From CAZADH01 sp964483805 (lineage in GTDB: Bacteria > Muiribacteriota > Ozemobacteria > Ozemobacterales > Ozemobacteraceae), in NCBI GenBank assembly GCA_964483805.1, contig CAZADH010000280.1, positions 1 through 8,170 on the forward strand: 8,170 nt of DNA, written 5' to 3'. Position 1 is the stretch's first letter. Each line of letters begins with the position of its first letter. Below, piece after piece: positions 1 through 6,653 of this stretch. Position numbers and translations under genes: made by a program. The notes beneath the pieces are model-generated. The model was not told the origin of the DNA. It did not search any database and saw nothing but the letters and a program-made list of their open reading frames with translations.

Positions 1-56
1 ACCCGAAGCACCGGATGCAGGCAACAACGACCGGTGCGGCACCCCCAACGACGGGG
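1..56. other. Short region downstream of the radical SAM gene
   Basis: These 56 bases lie beyond the stop codon of the minus-strand radical SAM gene. Read on the minus strand, the stop overlaps a short ACCCC-GTCGTT-GGGGT inverted repeat, but the stem is only 5 bp and no T-run follows, so I do not call a terminator. I see no coding signal, promoter or repeat here. Confidence 0.4.
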
Positions 57-1649
57 TCACTGCTGCCGGTAGCGTGCGATCACCGTCGGCGGTTGTGAGA
101 CGACGCGACCCACCCGACGTCGTGCCTGTTCCCGGCGCAGCAGAAATCTGACGGCCAGCGCCGCCGCCCGTTCGAGCAGCGACATCGGCCCGAGCAGCCG
201 ATCGTAGGCCGCGATCACATTCTGCGCCGTACGTCGCAAGTGCGGCGTGGGCGCGAGATCGCGCATGCCCGGCAACAATGGGCGGACCTGCCTGGCGTAG
301 GTCACCCGTTGTTCGTACCGCGCTTGCAGAAACGCATCGCCACTTTCGCGCCACGGTGCGCCATGCGCGACGGCGTGGATCCGCGTGGATGCATTACGAA
401 GTATGCTCGGACCGAGCGTATAGTAATCGCGGCGGAATGCGTCATCAAGCACCCGCTTCGATTCTTCGGGGGTGAAATGCGGATGGTCGAACCAGATGAC
501 GTCCTGGCCGTGCCAGTAACGCCACGGCAGGTCGTGCAGCCGCCCCGCCTTCTTCATGCGCTCGTAGAGCGCGGTGCCGGGGAACGGCGCGAACGCCATG
601 AACTGCAGGTAATCGGGGCCGAGGCCGATCGTGTAATCGACGTCGTCCCACACCGTCTTCTCGTCGTGGTGGTCGAGAAAGAGAATCGTCGAGGCCAACA
701 CCGAGATGCCATGCTGCTTGAGCACCTTCATCTGTTCGGCCGCGTCGATCCCCTCGGTCTTGGCAAACAACTGCCGTCGGCTCTCGATGCCGATCCAGAC
801 GAACTCGATCCCCAGTTTTACCAGCGTTTTCGGGTCATAGCGGGCCAGGTCGCGCAACGTCGAGAAGATGTCGAGCACGAACAACCGCTGGTTCTGCTCC
901 ATCAACTCGACGAGACGGTGCACCCGTGCCTCGTCGCCCAGAAAATTCTCGTCGAGCACGAAGAACTCGTCGGTGCCCAGCTCGGCCGAAAGACGGCACA
1001 TCGTGGTAAATAACTCGTCTGCACTTTGCACATACGGTGTATATCCACGAAAAAAGTGACTGGTGCAGCAGAACTCACACATATTGGCGCAGCCGACGCC
1101 AGGAATCAGCACGGCTTTGCGATTGGGCATCGGCACCCCGAGCACGCGCCGGTAGTATTCGACCGGCAGCGCCGGATGCGCGATCGGACGCGTCTCGTCT
1201 TCGCCGAAGTAGCGCCGCAACCAACGAATGCCCTCGCCGATGCAGACCTCATCGCAACCCAGCAGACTCTGCACATCGGGGATCCGCGTGCCGTGACCGC
1301 CGGCGATGATCTTGGCGGTCGGCGCGTGCTGCCGCACCAGTGCGCACACCCGCTGCGCCTTCGGCAGATTCGAGACGATGAAGGTCACGCCGACATGCGT
1401 GTAGTTCCCGTTCTGCAGTTCCCGAACCAGGTCGTCCTCGGTCGGGAAATCGAGCACCGTCGTCGGCACATTCACGTTCGCCGCCAGCCACTCGAGCCCG
1501 AAACTGCGGTTGTGCGCGCGAATCGAGAAGATGCCCTGCTCGCGTGTCACCTGGTTTTGCCACAACTCGCACGGGTTGCTGCGCATCCCCATGCCGTCGT
1601 CGAGGCCGAAGGGCTTGCAGACGGAGGTGAGGAGGAGTTTGGGGGTCAT
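57..1649 (-). CDS. Radical SAM enzyme with B12-binding-type N-terminal domain
   Basis: This is a 530-residue cytoplasmic radical SAM enzyme of unknown substrate. Residues about 1-150 form a Rossmann-like domain of the B12-binding class, with GVTFIVSNLPKAQRV and IIAGGHGTRIPDV-type motifs. I find no DxHxxG cobalamin ligand motif, so B12 binding is doubtful. The radical SAM core follows, with a CX3CX2C cluster motif at C187, C191 and C194 (GCANMCEFC) for a 4Fe-4S cluster and S-adenosylmethionine. Later motifs typical of this class are FVLDENFLGD, WIGIESRR and FAPFPGTALYERM. About 100 C-terminal residues are basic and helical, ending in many arginines. I chose the ATG at 1649 over an in-frame TTG at 1673 because the family-like sequence begins at MTPKLLLTSV; neither start has a good SD. 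The gene is 105 bp downstream of rpn on the same strand. Candidate families include BchE/HpnR-like methyltransferases or oxidoreductases. The enzyme class is secure, the reaction is not. Confidence 0.9.
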   Translation of the reverse strand: MTPKLLLTSVCKPFGLDDGMGMRSNPCELWQNQVTREQGIFSIRAHNRSFGLEWLAANVNVPTTVLDFPTEDDLVRELQNGNYTHVGVTFIVSNLPKAQRVCALVRQHAPTAKIIAGGHGTRIPDVQSLLGCDEVCIGEGIRWLRRYFGEDETRPIAHPALPVEYYRRVLGVPMPNRKAVLIPGVGCANMCEFCCTSHFFRGYTPYVQSADELFTTMCRLSAELGTDEFFVLDENFLGDEARVHRLVELMEQNQRLFVLDIFSTLRDLARYDPKTLVKLGIEFVWIGIESRRQLFAKTEGIDAAEQMKVLKQHGISVLASTILFLDHHDEKTVWDDVDYTIGLGPDYLQFMAFAPFPGTALYERMKKAGRLHDLPWRYWHGQDVIWFDHPHFTPEESKRVLDDAFRRDYYTLGPSILRNASTRIHAVAHGAPWRESGDAFLQARYEQRVTYARQVRPLLPGMRDLAPTPHLRRTAQNVIAAYDRLLGPMSLLERAAALAVRFLLRREQARRRVGRVVSQPPTVIARYRQQ

Positions 1650-1754
1650 CGGTGGGCGCTCAACGCAACTCAACAGCCCGCCCGCGAACGCTTACCGCGT
1701 ATTGCTCCGCGCGCTGCGCACCCGAAGTCCCCCAACGCCATGGCGATGCCCTCC
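1650..1754 (-). other. Intergenic spacer between rpn and the radical SAM gene
   Basis: This 105-bp GC-rich spacer separates two same-strand genes. It begins, reading on the minus strand, with a second copy of the SD+ATG block found inside rpn. It then holds a 23-codon ORF and a TTGAG-TTGCG-TTGAG short repeat just ahead of the radical SAM start. I see no convincing terminator or promoter, so co-transcription with rpn is possible. Confidence 0.4.
1670..1741 (-). other. Possible 23-residue ORF restarted at the rpn stop
   Basis: The ATG lies 8 nt after a GAGGAGG that overlaps the rpn TGA, so ribosomes finishing rpn could in principle reinitiate. The predicted peptide is short and rich in Gly, Ala and Arg (begins MALGDFGCAARG, ends in Cys). 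It has no resemblance to the Rpn C-terminal protein that follows the same block inside rpn, and no domain I recognise. It is out of frame with the radical SAM gene. It is most likely a by-product of the repeated block, or at most a leader peptide. Confidence 0.12.
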
Positions 1755-1756
1755 TC
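1737..1756 (-). repeat. 20-bp direct repeat, copy 2 (across the rpn stop)
   Basis: On the minus strand this reads GAGGAGGGCATCGCCATGGC, identical to positions 2032-2051. The two copies are 295 bp apart, which is not a multiple of three, so they are read in different frames relative to rpn. This copy begins within the TGA stop codon of rpn and supplies an SD, an 8-nt spacer and an ATG directly after it. Confidence 0.95.
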
Positions 1757-2036
1757 AGCGATAACTGCCAATTTCTTCCTCGGGCCAGCCCGTCAACGCC
1801 GCGATCTCGGCGACGCTCTTTCCCGTTGCGAGCAGTCGCTGAACGAGCGCTTTTCGCTCCTCCGCTCGGCCCTCCGCCTGGCCCTCGACGCGGCCTTTCG
1901 CCTCGCCCTCCGCAAGACCTTCGCGGCGCGCCGAGCCCAGCAGCGTGGCCTGGACATGCTCGAATTTCTCGCGTGCCTCGATGCGGTAGCGCAGCTCCCG
2001 GTCGGCGTTGACGCGATCCAGTTCTTTAAATGCCAT
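1755..2036 (-). CDS. Candidate intragenic small Rpn protein (RpnS-like), internal start in rpn
   Basis: An ATG in the rpn frame (codon 207, in EEGIAMAFKEL) is preceded by GAGGAGG with an 8-nt spacer, a site at least as good as the main rpn RBS. Translation from it gives 93 residues. These comprise an arginine/glutamate-rich helix (MAFKELDRVNADRELRYR), the EG-x-AEG repeat segment and the SVAEIAALTGWPEEEIGSYR tail, with none of the catalytic residues. In E. coli, Rpn genes are known to make a small C-terminal protein from an internal start that binds and inhibits the full-length nuclease. By that precedent this would be the antitoxin half of a one-gene system. The RBS is seen directly; expression and function are inferred. 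Confidence 0.6.
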   Translation of the reverse strand: MAFKELDRVNADRELRYRIEAREKFEHVQATLLGSARREGLAEGEAKGRVEGQAEGRAEERKALVQRLLATGKSVAEIAALTGWPEEEIGSYR

Positions 2037-2654
2037 GGCGATGCCCTCCTCGAGAAGCAGGTCGGAATCCGTGGTCACCCCTGATTCTAGCAGCTTATCT
2101 CCCCACTTCAAAGCGCGCAGCCACTTGCCGAAGCGGGTCTGCCGATCGACCGCCGGGTCACGACCGAACTTTGTCAGTTCGACCGAGATCCACTCGAGGG
2201 TGCCTGGCAGTTCCTCATTGCCGCCTGTGCGTCGAAAACGCCACGCGTTGCGAAGGTGAGGAAGATCCGGAAACAGTTCGAAGTCGAGCAAGGAAACTCC
2301 CGTGCACGCGCGTAGCACTGCGTAGTCGGCGCCGACTGACATCTGCTCAACAAACAGCCGCGCCAGATAGAAGAGTGCGCGCTGGACCCACGCGGCGTGC
2401 GGCATGCACTGCACCTCGATGTTGTAGCGACTCCCACGTTCGTCTTCCGCTTTCACGTCGAGTATCGACAGCTTGTCATCCAAGTGTTCTTGCAGGTTGA
2501 AGGGGTTGAGTATCACGACGCTTCTAAGGCGACTCTCGCCCTCGAGCAACAGCAACGCGTTCAATAGGCAGATCAACAGCCGCTCGTTCTTCTGACACCC
2601 GAAAATCGCCTTGAACACCAGATCGTTGAGAAATCCGTAGATCTGCTTTGCCAT
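1755..2654 (-). CDS. Rpn family recombination-promoting nuclease / PD-(D/E)XK putative transposase
   Basis: This is a 299-residue Rpn/PDDEXK-type nuclease, a family tied to RecA-independent recombination and, in E. coli, to toxicity and phage defence. The N-terminal catalytic domain has the family's NDLVFKAIFG opening (residues 10-19). The active-site residues appear as D66 (LSILDVKAED) and E80-V-Q82 (NIEVQ). The C-terminal third carries EG-x-AEG repeats at about residues 246-266 (AEGEAKGRVEGQAEGRAEER), as is usual, then a helix-turn-helix-like tail with SVAEIAALTGWPEEEI. The start is the ATG at 2654, preceded by GAGGAGGT at 7 nt; an upstream TTG at 2660 sits too close to this SD. An internal SD and ATG at codon 207 could express the C-terminal domain alone. 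The gene is divergent from the kinase gene and reads as less GC-rich than its neighbours by eye, consistent with transfer. Full length, with no frameshift seen. Confidence 0.9.
   Translation of the reverse strand: MAKQIYGFLNDLVFKAIFGCQKNERLLICLLNALLLLEGESRLRSVVILNPFNLQEHLDDKLSILDVKAEDERGSRYNIEVQCMPHAAWVQRALFYLARLFVEQMSVGADYAVLRACTGVSLLDFELFPDLPHLRNAWRFRRTGGNEELPGTLEWISVELTKFGRDPAVDRQTRFGKWLRALKWGDKLLESGVTTDSDLLLEEGIAMAFKELDRVNADRELRYRIEAREKFEHVQATLLGSARREGLAEGEAKGRVEGQAEGRAEERKALVQRLLATGKSVAEIAALTGWPEEEIGSYR
2032..2051 (-). promoter_or_regulatory. Internal ribosome binding site and start in rpn; direct repeat copy 1
   Basis: On the minus strand, GAGGAGG (2045-2051) is followed by GCATCGCC and then ATG (2034-2036), all within the rpn coding frame (codons for EEGIAMA). 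The 7-base SD match is far better than expected by chance ahead of an in-frame ATG. The whole block is repeated exactly at 1737-1756. Confidence 0.7.
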
Positions 2655-2661
2655 GGACAAG

Positions 2662-2669
2662 ACCTCCTC
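2662..2669 (-). promoter_or_regulatory. Ribosome binding site of rpn
   Basis: On the minus strand GAGGAGGT stands 7 nt ahead of the ATG at 2654. It decides that start over the TTG at 2660, which would leave only 1 nt of spacing. Confidence 0.8.
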
Positions 2670-2732
2670 GACGCGATTGAAATGGCATCACCCCTAACAT
2701 CCGCGCGAGAAGGCACATGGGGAAAAAAAGAG

Positions 2733-2764
2733 TTGCCGAAATTACAGGCATCGCACCTTATAAT
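2733..2764 (+). promoter_or_regulatory. Candidate sigma-70 promoter of the kinase gene
   Basis: A perfect TATAAT lies at 2759-2764, with TTGCCG at 2733-2738 as the best -35 match. The spacer is 20 bp, longer than the usual 16-18, so the -35 is doubtful; the -10 is the stronger half. Transcription would begin near 2771, only about 6 nt before the ATG at 2777, implying a very short leader. The TTATAA core is palindromic and also gives a TATAAG on the minus strand, so it could act in both directions. Confidence 0.35.
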
Positions 2765-2776
2765 GACTTTGCGGAT

Positions 2777-5053
2777 ATGCCAACTCGACCCCACTGGATA
2801 GCCCTGTTCGCCGGCCTCGCGATCGCGTTGCTGGTCACGGTTGCATCCGATGGAACATGGTTCGAGGACCGCGCCCTCTGGCTTCTTGGCCCCTCACCCC
2901 GGCAGGTGAGCGATGCCGTCACGGTGGTCGCTCTCGACCCGGAAGTCATCAATACGCGGTATGACGCGGTCACAGGGCGCCTCGACCGACGCTTGTACGT
3001 CGACCTCCTGGAGCGGCTTGCTTCGACAGCGCCACGCGCCGTGGTCCTCGATGTCCTGTTTCGACCAGGTGCCACTTCGGCGACAACCATCGGCAGCCAT
3101 TCCGCTGCCGGAGCGATGTCATCGGCGCCCGACGGAGCGGAGAGCGACGCCCGCATTCTGCAAGCGATGGCATCGTTTCCTGGATTGATCGTCGCCAACC
3201 ACTTCTCGCTCGGCGCTCGTGGCGTGCAGTTTGACCGAGCATGTTTCGGTGGACCGTGCGTGGCCTCGGGCTATGTGAACCTTCCGCTCGAGCACCGCCG
3301 GGTCGTGCGCTCGTTTCTGCCCGCTATCGAGACCGGCGGCAGCCGATTTCTGCACCTCGCCGTGGCGGCAGTGGCCCGCGCCGTCGAAAATGAAGAGATC
3401 CGCATCAGCAGTGACCGCGTGACCTTGATCAATCGCTCGCGCACCACACCGCAACTCGAGATCCCGGTCGCCAATGACGGCCACGCCCGCATCCGCTTTC
3501 GCGGTGCGACCTACCCCACCGTGCGAGCGTCGTCGATCCTGGCAGCCACCGACACCGCCTGGCTCAACGCCGTGGCCGGCAACAAGATCGTGATCATTGG
3601 CGCCATGGACGAGCGCCTCGGTGACCGGCTGCTCACCCCCTGGCATCTTCTGGAACCGGCCCGCACACCGTCTTTCGGCGTCGAGATTCTGGCCAACGTC
3701 ATCGACAATGTGTTGAGCAACGATGTGCCCCGAGTCCTTGGAGCGCCCTGGCTCATGGCTGCGGCCATCGTTCTGTCCATCCTGGGCGCATGGGCGGCGG
3801 GGTTGGGATTGCCACTCTCGATCGTTGTCGCGATCGGCAGCTCGGCAACTCTCCTCGTGGCGGGCTGCTGGCTCTTCTCACTGGGCGCGATCGTCAATCC
3901 GGGACCGGCCCTGGCAGCGCTCTGGGGCGCCTTGGTCGTTGGCCGCCTGCTTGCGCAGCGCAGCATCTCCATCGGCGAGAGCGAGGTCACCCTGCTTCGG
4001 GAACTGCTCGACTCGGGCCGCATGCAACCCGCGCTGGAACTCGTCCCGGCTGTTGGCCGCGAAGGACTGCCCCGGGATGCCGCCCTGGCATTGGCGACAC
4101 GTTTCGCCGAGATGCAACACCCAGAGGCCGCACTGGCCCTGTGTGAGCGACTACGGCGGCACGACCCGCGCGATGCGCATCTCATCGAACGCTGCGGATA
4201 CTTCAAGGCACTGGCGCTCGCGGCCCAGCAGCGCCCCGGGGTCGACTCTCCTTCTGGAATTCGCGCCATTTTGCCTTCGCGGTACACCCAGGTGGAACCG
4301 TTGGGCCAGGGCGGAATGGGGCGTGTCTACAGGGCACATGACAACCTCCTCGATCGACCGGTGGCCATCAAGACCTTGACCGCCGAAGGCGATGACGCCC
4401 TGGCCGCGCAGGCGAGGTTTATTCGTGAGGCCAGATTGTTGGCGGCCCTGAATCATCCGAACATCGTGCGTATTTACGATGTAGGCGAAGGTCCTCCGCC
4501 CTATATCTGCCTGGAACTGGTCGAGGGGCAAAGCCTGCGAGTCCTCATCGACAGCGGCGGCCACACCGATTTGCCGCGCATGCGACGCCTGGTCGACCAA
4601 CTGCTGGGTGCCCTCGAGTATCTCGCTTCACGTGACATCTTGCACCGTGATCTGAAGCCCGAGAACATTCTCATCGGCGCCGATGATCAACTGCGACTGG
4701 CCGACTTCGGCCTCGGTCATGGCACCACCGATGCCCACCTGACCAAGACCGGCATGGTCGTCGGCACCCCGCACTACCTGTCGCCCGAGCGGTTGCAGGG
4801 CGAGGGCACCGACGTCGCCAGCGAAATCTACTGCGCCGCCGTCGTCATCTACGAAATGCTCTGCGGCCAGCGCCCATATCCGTCTGATGAACTGGTCGAC
4901 ATCGTCATGGGTCGCCGCATCGGTTTGCGCGAACGAAACGTCGCCATCCCCGAACCTCTGGCAGCCGCCGTTGAAGCCGGTCTGAAGCTCGATCGCCGGG
5001 ATCGCCCCACGAGCTTTGCGGCCTGGCGAGAGTTGATTATCCGCGCCGGTTGA
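2777..5053 (+). CDS. CHASE2-domain transmembrane serine/threonine protein kinase
   Basis: This is a 758-residue membrane kinase. Membrane helix 1 (about residues 7-24) is followed by an extracytoplasmic CHASE2 sensor (about 25-315) and three helices (about 325-341, 343-368, 371-391), the standard CHASE2 layout. A helical, TPR-like linker (about 395-490) leads to a Hanks-type kinase domain (503-755). The catalytic residues are all present: glycine loop GQGGMG (510-515), K532 in AIK, E551, HRDLKPEN (623-630), DFG (643-645) and GTPHYLSPE (663-671). The activation loop holds T650, T651, T656 and T658 as likely autophosphorylation sites. One oddity is E683 in SEIYCAAVVIYEML, where nearly all kinases have Asp. 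I chose the ATG at 2777 over that at 2717 because a TATAAT lies between them, codon use changes there, and the first helix starts directly after it. The downstream FHA gene is the obvious phosphothreonine reader. Confidence 0.92.
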   Translation: MPTRPHWIALFAGLAIALLVTVASDGTWFEDRALWLLGPSPRQVSDAVTVVALDPEVINTRYDAVTGRLDRRLYVDLLERLASTAPRAVVLDVLFRPGATSATTIGSHSAAGAMSSAPDGAESDARILQAMASFPGLIVANHFSLGARGVQFDRACFGGPCVASGYVNLPLEHRRVVRSFLPAIETGGSRFLHLAVAAVARAVENEEIRISSDRVTLINRSRTTPQLEIPVANDGHARIRFRGATYPTVRASSILAATDTAWLNAVAGNKIVIIGAMDERLGDRLLTPWHLLEPARTPSFGVEILANVIDNVLSNDVPRVLGAPWLMAAAIVLSILGAWAAGLGLPLSIVVAIGSSATLLVAGCWLFSLGAIVNPGPALAALWGALVVGRLLAQRSISIGESEVTLLRELLDSGRMQPALELVPAVGREGLPRDAALALATRFAEMQHPEAALALCERLRRHDPRDAHLIERCGYFKALALAAQQRPGVDSPSGIRAILPSRYTQVEPLGQGGMGRVYRAHDNLLDRPVAIKTLTAEGDDALAAQARFIREARLLAALNHPNIVRIYDVGEGPPPYICLELVEGQSLRVLIDSGGHTDLPRMRRLVDQLLGALEYLASRDILHRDLKPENILIGADDQLRLADFGLGHGTTDAHLTKTGMVVGTPHYLSPERLQGEGTDVASEIYCAAVVIYEMLCGQRPYPSDELVDIVMGRRIGLRERNVAIPEPLAAAVEAGLKLDRRDRPTSFAAWRELIIRAG

Positions 5054-5092
5054 TCGCCCGTTTCGTGGGCCGACGCCCATACTTGCGAACCG

Positions 5093-5121
5093 TGCAAACT
5101 CCCCAACCGGTACGTTATCAT
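5093..5121 (+). promoter_or_regulatory. Weak candidate promoter of the FHA-cyclase gene
   Basis: TATCAT at 5116-5121 is preceded at 17 bp by TGCAAA, a poor -35 match. The predicted start near 5128 falls inside the TCACAT/ATGTGA dyad, which would suit a repressor site, but the promoter itself is speculative. Confidence 0.2.
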
Positions 5122-5125
5122 GGAC

Positions 5126-5145
5126 TCACATGTATTGAAATGTGA
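5126..5145. promoter_or_regulatory. Perfect inverted repeat TCACAT-N8-ATGTGA
   Basis: Two perfect 6-bp arms flank 8 bases (GTATTGAA), directly ahead of the SD of the FHA-cyclase gene. As DNA it has the shape of an operator for a dimeric regulator. As RNA it would form a 6-bp hairpin with an 8-nt loop, two bases from the SD at 5148. It is not a canonical CRP site, whose half-sites are in the opposite order and spaced by 6. Confidence 0.4.
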
Positions 5146-5147
5146 TC

Positions 5148-5154
5148 GGGGAGG
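5148..5154 (+). promoter_or_regulatory. Ribosome binding site of the FHA-cyclase gene
   Basis: GGGGAGG lies 5 nt ahead of the ATG at 5160. It decides that start over the in-frame GTG at 5142, which lies upstream of the SD. Confidence 0.75.
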
Positions 5155-5159
5155 CCTGC

Positions 5160-6653
5160 ATGAGGCGGATCGAAGTTCGTGGCGACAACGGCGCAGTGGT
5201 GCTCGAGCGCCGCCTCGACCGGCAGAAACGCACGTGGCATCTCGGCCGCGGGCCGACCAACGAACTGGTGGTCGATGACTCGCGTCTGTCGCGACAGCAT
5301 ATCGAACTGCTGGTCGAAGACGACACCGTGTTGATCAAAGACCTGGGCAGCACCTACGGCACGACCGTGAACGGCCAGCGTCTGGCCGCCAATGCTGTGC
5401 AACCCATCGGGGCCGGCGACCGAATCGTGCTCGGCGGGCGTTACCAACTGGCTCTGGTCGATGACACCGATGAGGGCACCGGAACGATCGCGGCGTTGGG
5501 GCCGCGGGTCGGTTCGCTGGTCAAGAGCAACATCGAGTTCTTCACGGGCCTGCTCAGTTCGTTGCAGGGTCGCGTCAAACCCCTGGTCGGCAGCAACACC
5601 GACGAACTCGGTCACATCGTCACCCACTTTGGCGACGTCATCGGCCAACGCCTGCGTGAGCTGGCGACGGTGCAAGAGATGAGCGTGCGCATGAACGAGA
5701 TCCACGATTTCGACGAACTGCTGACGACGGTCATCGGCCTGGCGATCGAGGTCAGCGGTGCCGAACGTGGTTTCATCATGCTCTACGATGACGAGAGTGG
5801 CCAGTTGCAGACCGCGGTGGCACGGGGGCTTGAACCTGCGGCAGCAGGTGATGCCGAAATGCTGGCTTCACAAAGTATTGCAGAGCGGGCTTTCCGCCGC
5901 AACGAGGTGGTGATCATCGCCGACGCGCTCCACGACCCCGAATTCTCGGGTCAAACAAGTGTTGTGGCGAACACGATTCGCTCGGTTCTCTCGGCTCCGC
6001 TGCAGATTCGCGGCGAGGTCGTCGGCGTACTCTACCTCGACAGTCGCCTCGTCGATCACTGCTTCAGCGAGCGCAACCTCGACTTCATCAAGGCCTTTGC
6101 CTCGGTTGCTTCATTCACCTTGTATAACGCCCGCTTGTTCAGCCAGGCGGTCACCGATGGCATGACCGGCCTGTACAACAATAAGTTTTTCAGGCAACGT
6201 TTGTCTGAAGAGATCCGGCGAGCGGCGCGATCGAGCAAACCCCTCGCATTGATCATGTTTGACATCGATCATTTCAAGAAGTTCAACGACACGCACGGCC
6301 ATCAAGCCGGCGACATCGTCATCAAAGGCGTGGCCCGCACGATCAAGACCACGGTTCGCAACACCGACTTCGCCGCCCGTTACGGAGGCGAGGAGTTCGC
6401 CGTGATTCTGCCCGACACCGCCCGGGAGGGCGCCGCCCTGCTGGCCGAGAAACTTCGCCATAACGTGCAAGCCATGACCCTGACAACCACCGAGGGCACG
6501 ACGCTCAAGGTTACGGCCAGTCTTGGCGTGACCGTTTTCACCGGCGGCGATCATGGGCGCGAAGATTTGATCCGAGCCGCGGACGCGGCGCTGTATCGAT
6601 CGAAAGAGGGCGGCCGCAATCGCGTGACGCTCAGCGATGGCACGGTCGAATGA
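5160..6653 (+). CDS. FHA-GAF-GGDEF diguanylate cyclase
   Basis: This is a 497-residue soluble cyclase predicted to make cyclic-di-GMP from two GTP. The FHA domain (about residues 1-105) has all phosphothreonine-binding signatures: G29-R30, S44-R45-x-H47 and D61 followed by LGSTYGTTVNG. A helical linker (about 115-180) leads to a GAF domain (about 185-325), then a GGDEF domain (about 328-490). That domain opens with DGMTGLYN at 333-340 and has the FDIDHFKKFND metal and substrate motif, the active site GGEEF at 409-413, and the product-inhibition I-site RNTD at 400-403, exactly 5 residues ahead. All key residues are present, so it should be active and feedback-inhibited. There is no signal peptide or membrane helix. 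Sitting 106 bp behind a Ser/Thr kinase gene, its FHA domain probably binds the phosphorylated kinase or a kinase substrate. GAF could bind a second small ligand, unidentified. Confidence 0.93.
   Translation: MRRIEVRGDNGAVVLERRLDRQKRTWHLGRGPTNELVVDDSRLSRQHIELLVEDDTVLIKDLGSTYGTTVNGQRLAANAVQPIGAGDRIVLGGRYQLALVDDTDEGTGTIAALGPRVGSLVKSNIEFFTGLLSSLQGRVKPLVGSNTDELGHIVTHFGDVIGQRLRELATVQEMSVRMNEIHDFDELLTTVIGLAIEVSGAERGFIMLYDDESGQLQTAVARGLEPAAAGDAEMLASQSIAERAFRRNEVVIIADALHDPEFSGQTSVVANTIRSVLSAPLQIRGEVVGVLYLDSRLVDHCFSERNLDFIKAFASVASFTLYNARLFSQAVTDGMTGLYNNKFFRQRLSEEIRRAARSSKPLALIMFDIDHFKKFNDTHGHQAGDIVIKGVARTIKTTVRNTDFAARYGGEEFAVILPDTAREGAALLAEKLRHNVQAMTLTTTEGTTLKVTASLGVTVFTGGDHGREDLIRAADAALYRSKEGGRNRVTLSDGTVE

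Larger units (their letters stand above)
2655..2776. promoter_or_regulatory. Divergent intergenic region between rpn and the kinase gene
   Basis: This 122-bp region separates two divergent genes and must hold both promoters unless rpn is served from further in. It contains the rpn SD at 2662-2669, an A-run at 2722-2728 and an AT-rich stretch up to the kinase start. The 20 codons that would extend the kinase upstream to an ATG at 2717 (AAA AAA AGA, ATT ACA, TAT AAT) look unlike the GC-rich usage of the gene. That supports reading this stretch as non-coding. Confidence 0.55.
5054..5159 (+). other. Spacer between kinase and FHA-cyclase genes
   Basis: These 106 bp hold a weak hairpin at 5066-5079 (TGGGC-CGAC-GCCCA, no T-run), a possible -10 TATCAT at 5116-5121 and an inverted repeat at 5126-5145. 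The SD of the next gene lies at 5148-5154. Because no true terminator is seen, the downstream genes may be read both from the kinase promoter and from a local one. Confidence 0.45.

Noticed and set aside
1737..1756. Target-site duplication of a mobile element (20-mer at 1737 and 2032)
   Set aside because: The 275 bp between the copies is coding sequence continuous with rpn, with no terminal inverted repeats. The repeat consists of a functional SD+ATG unit rather than a random target site.
1026..2084. Open reading frame of 352 codons on the plus strand
   Set aside because: It runs antisense across the 5' half of the radical SAM gene, the spacer and the 3' end of rpn. It has no domain and contradicts the strong cysteine motif and SD evidence on the other strand.
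3511..4287. Open reading frame of 258 codons on the minus strand
   Set aside because: It is antisense to the CHASE2 membrane helices and linker. The product is Arg/Ser/Ala-rich low-complexity sequence typical of shadow frames.
5066..5079. Possible terminator TGGGC-CGAC-GCCCA after the kinase gene
   Set aside because: The stem is only 5 bp and no T-run follows, so it does not meet the pattern of an intrinsic terminator.
5126..5145. CRP binding site
   Set aside because: CRP half-sites read TGTGA-N6-TCACA. Here the arms are in the reverse order with different spacing.
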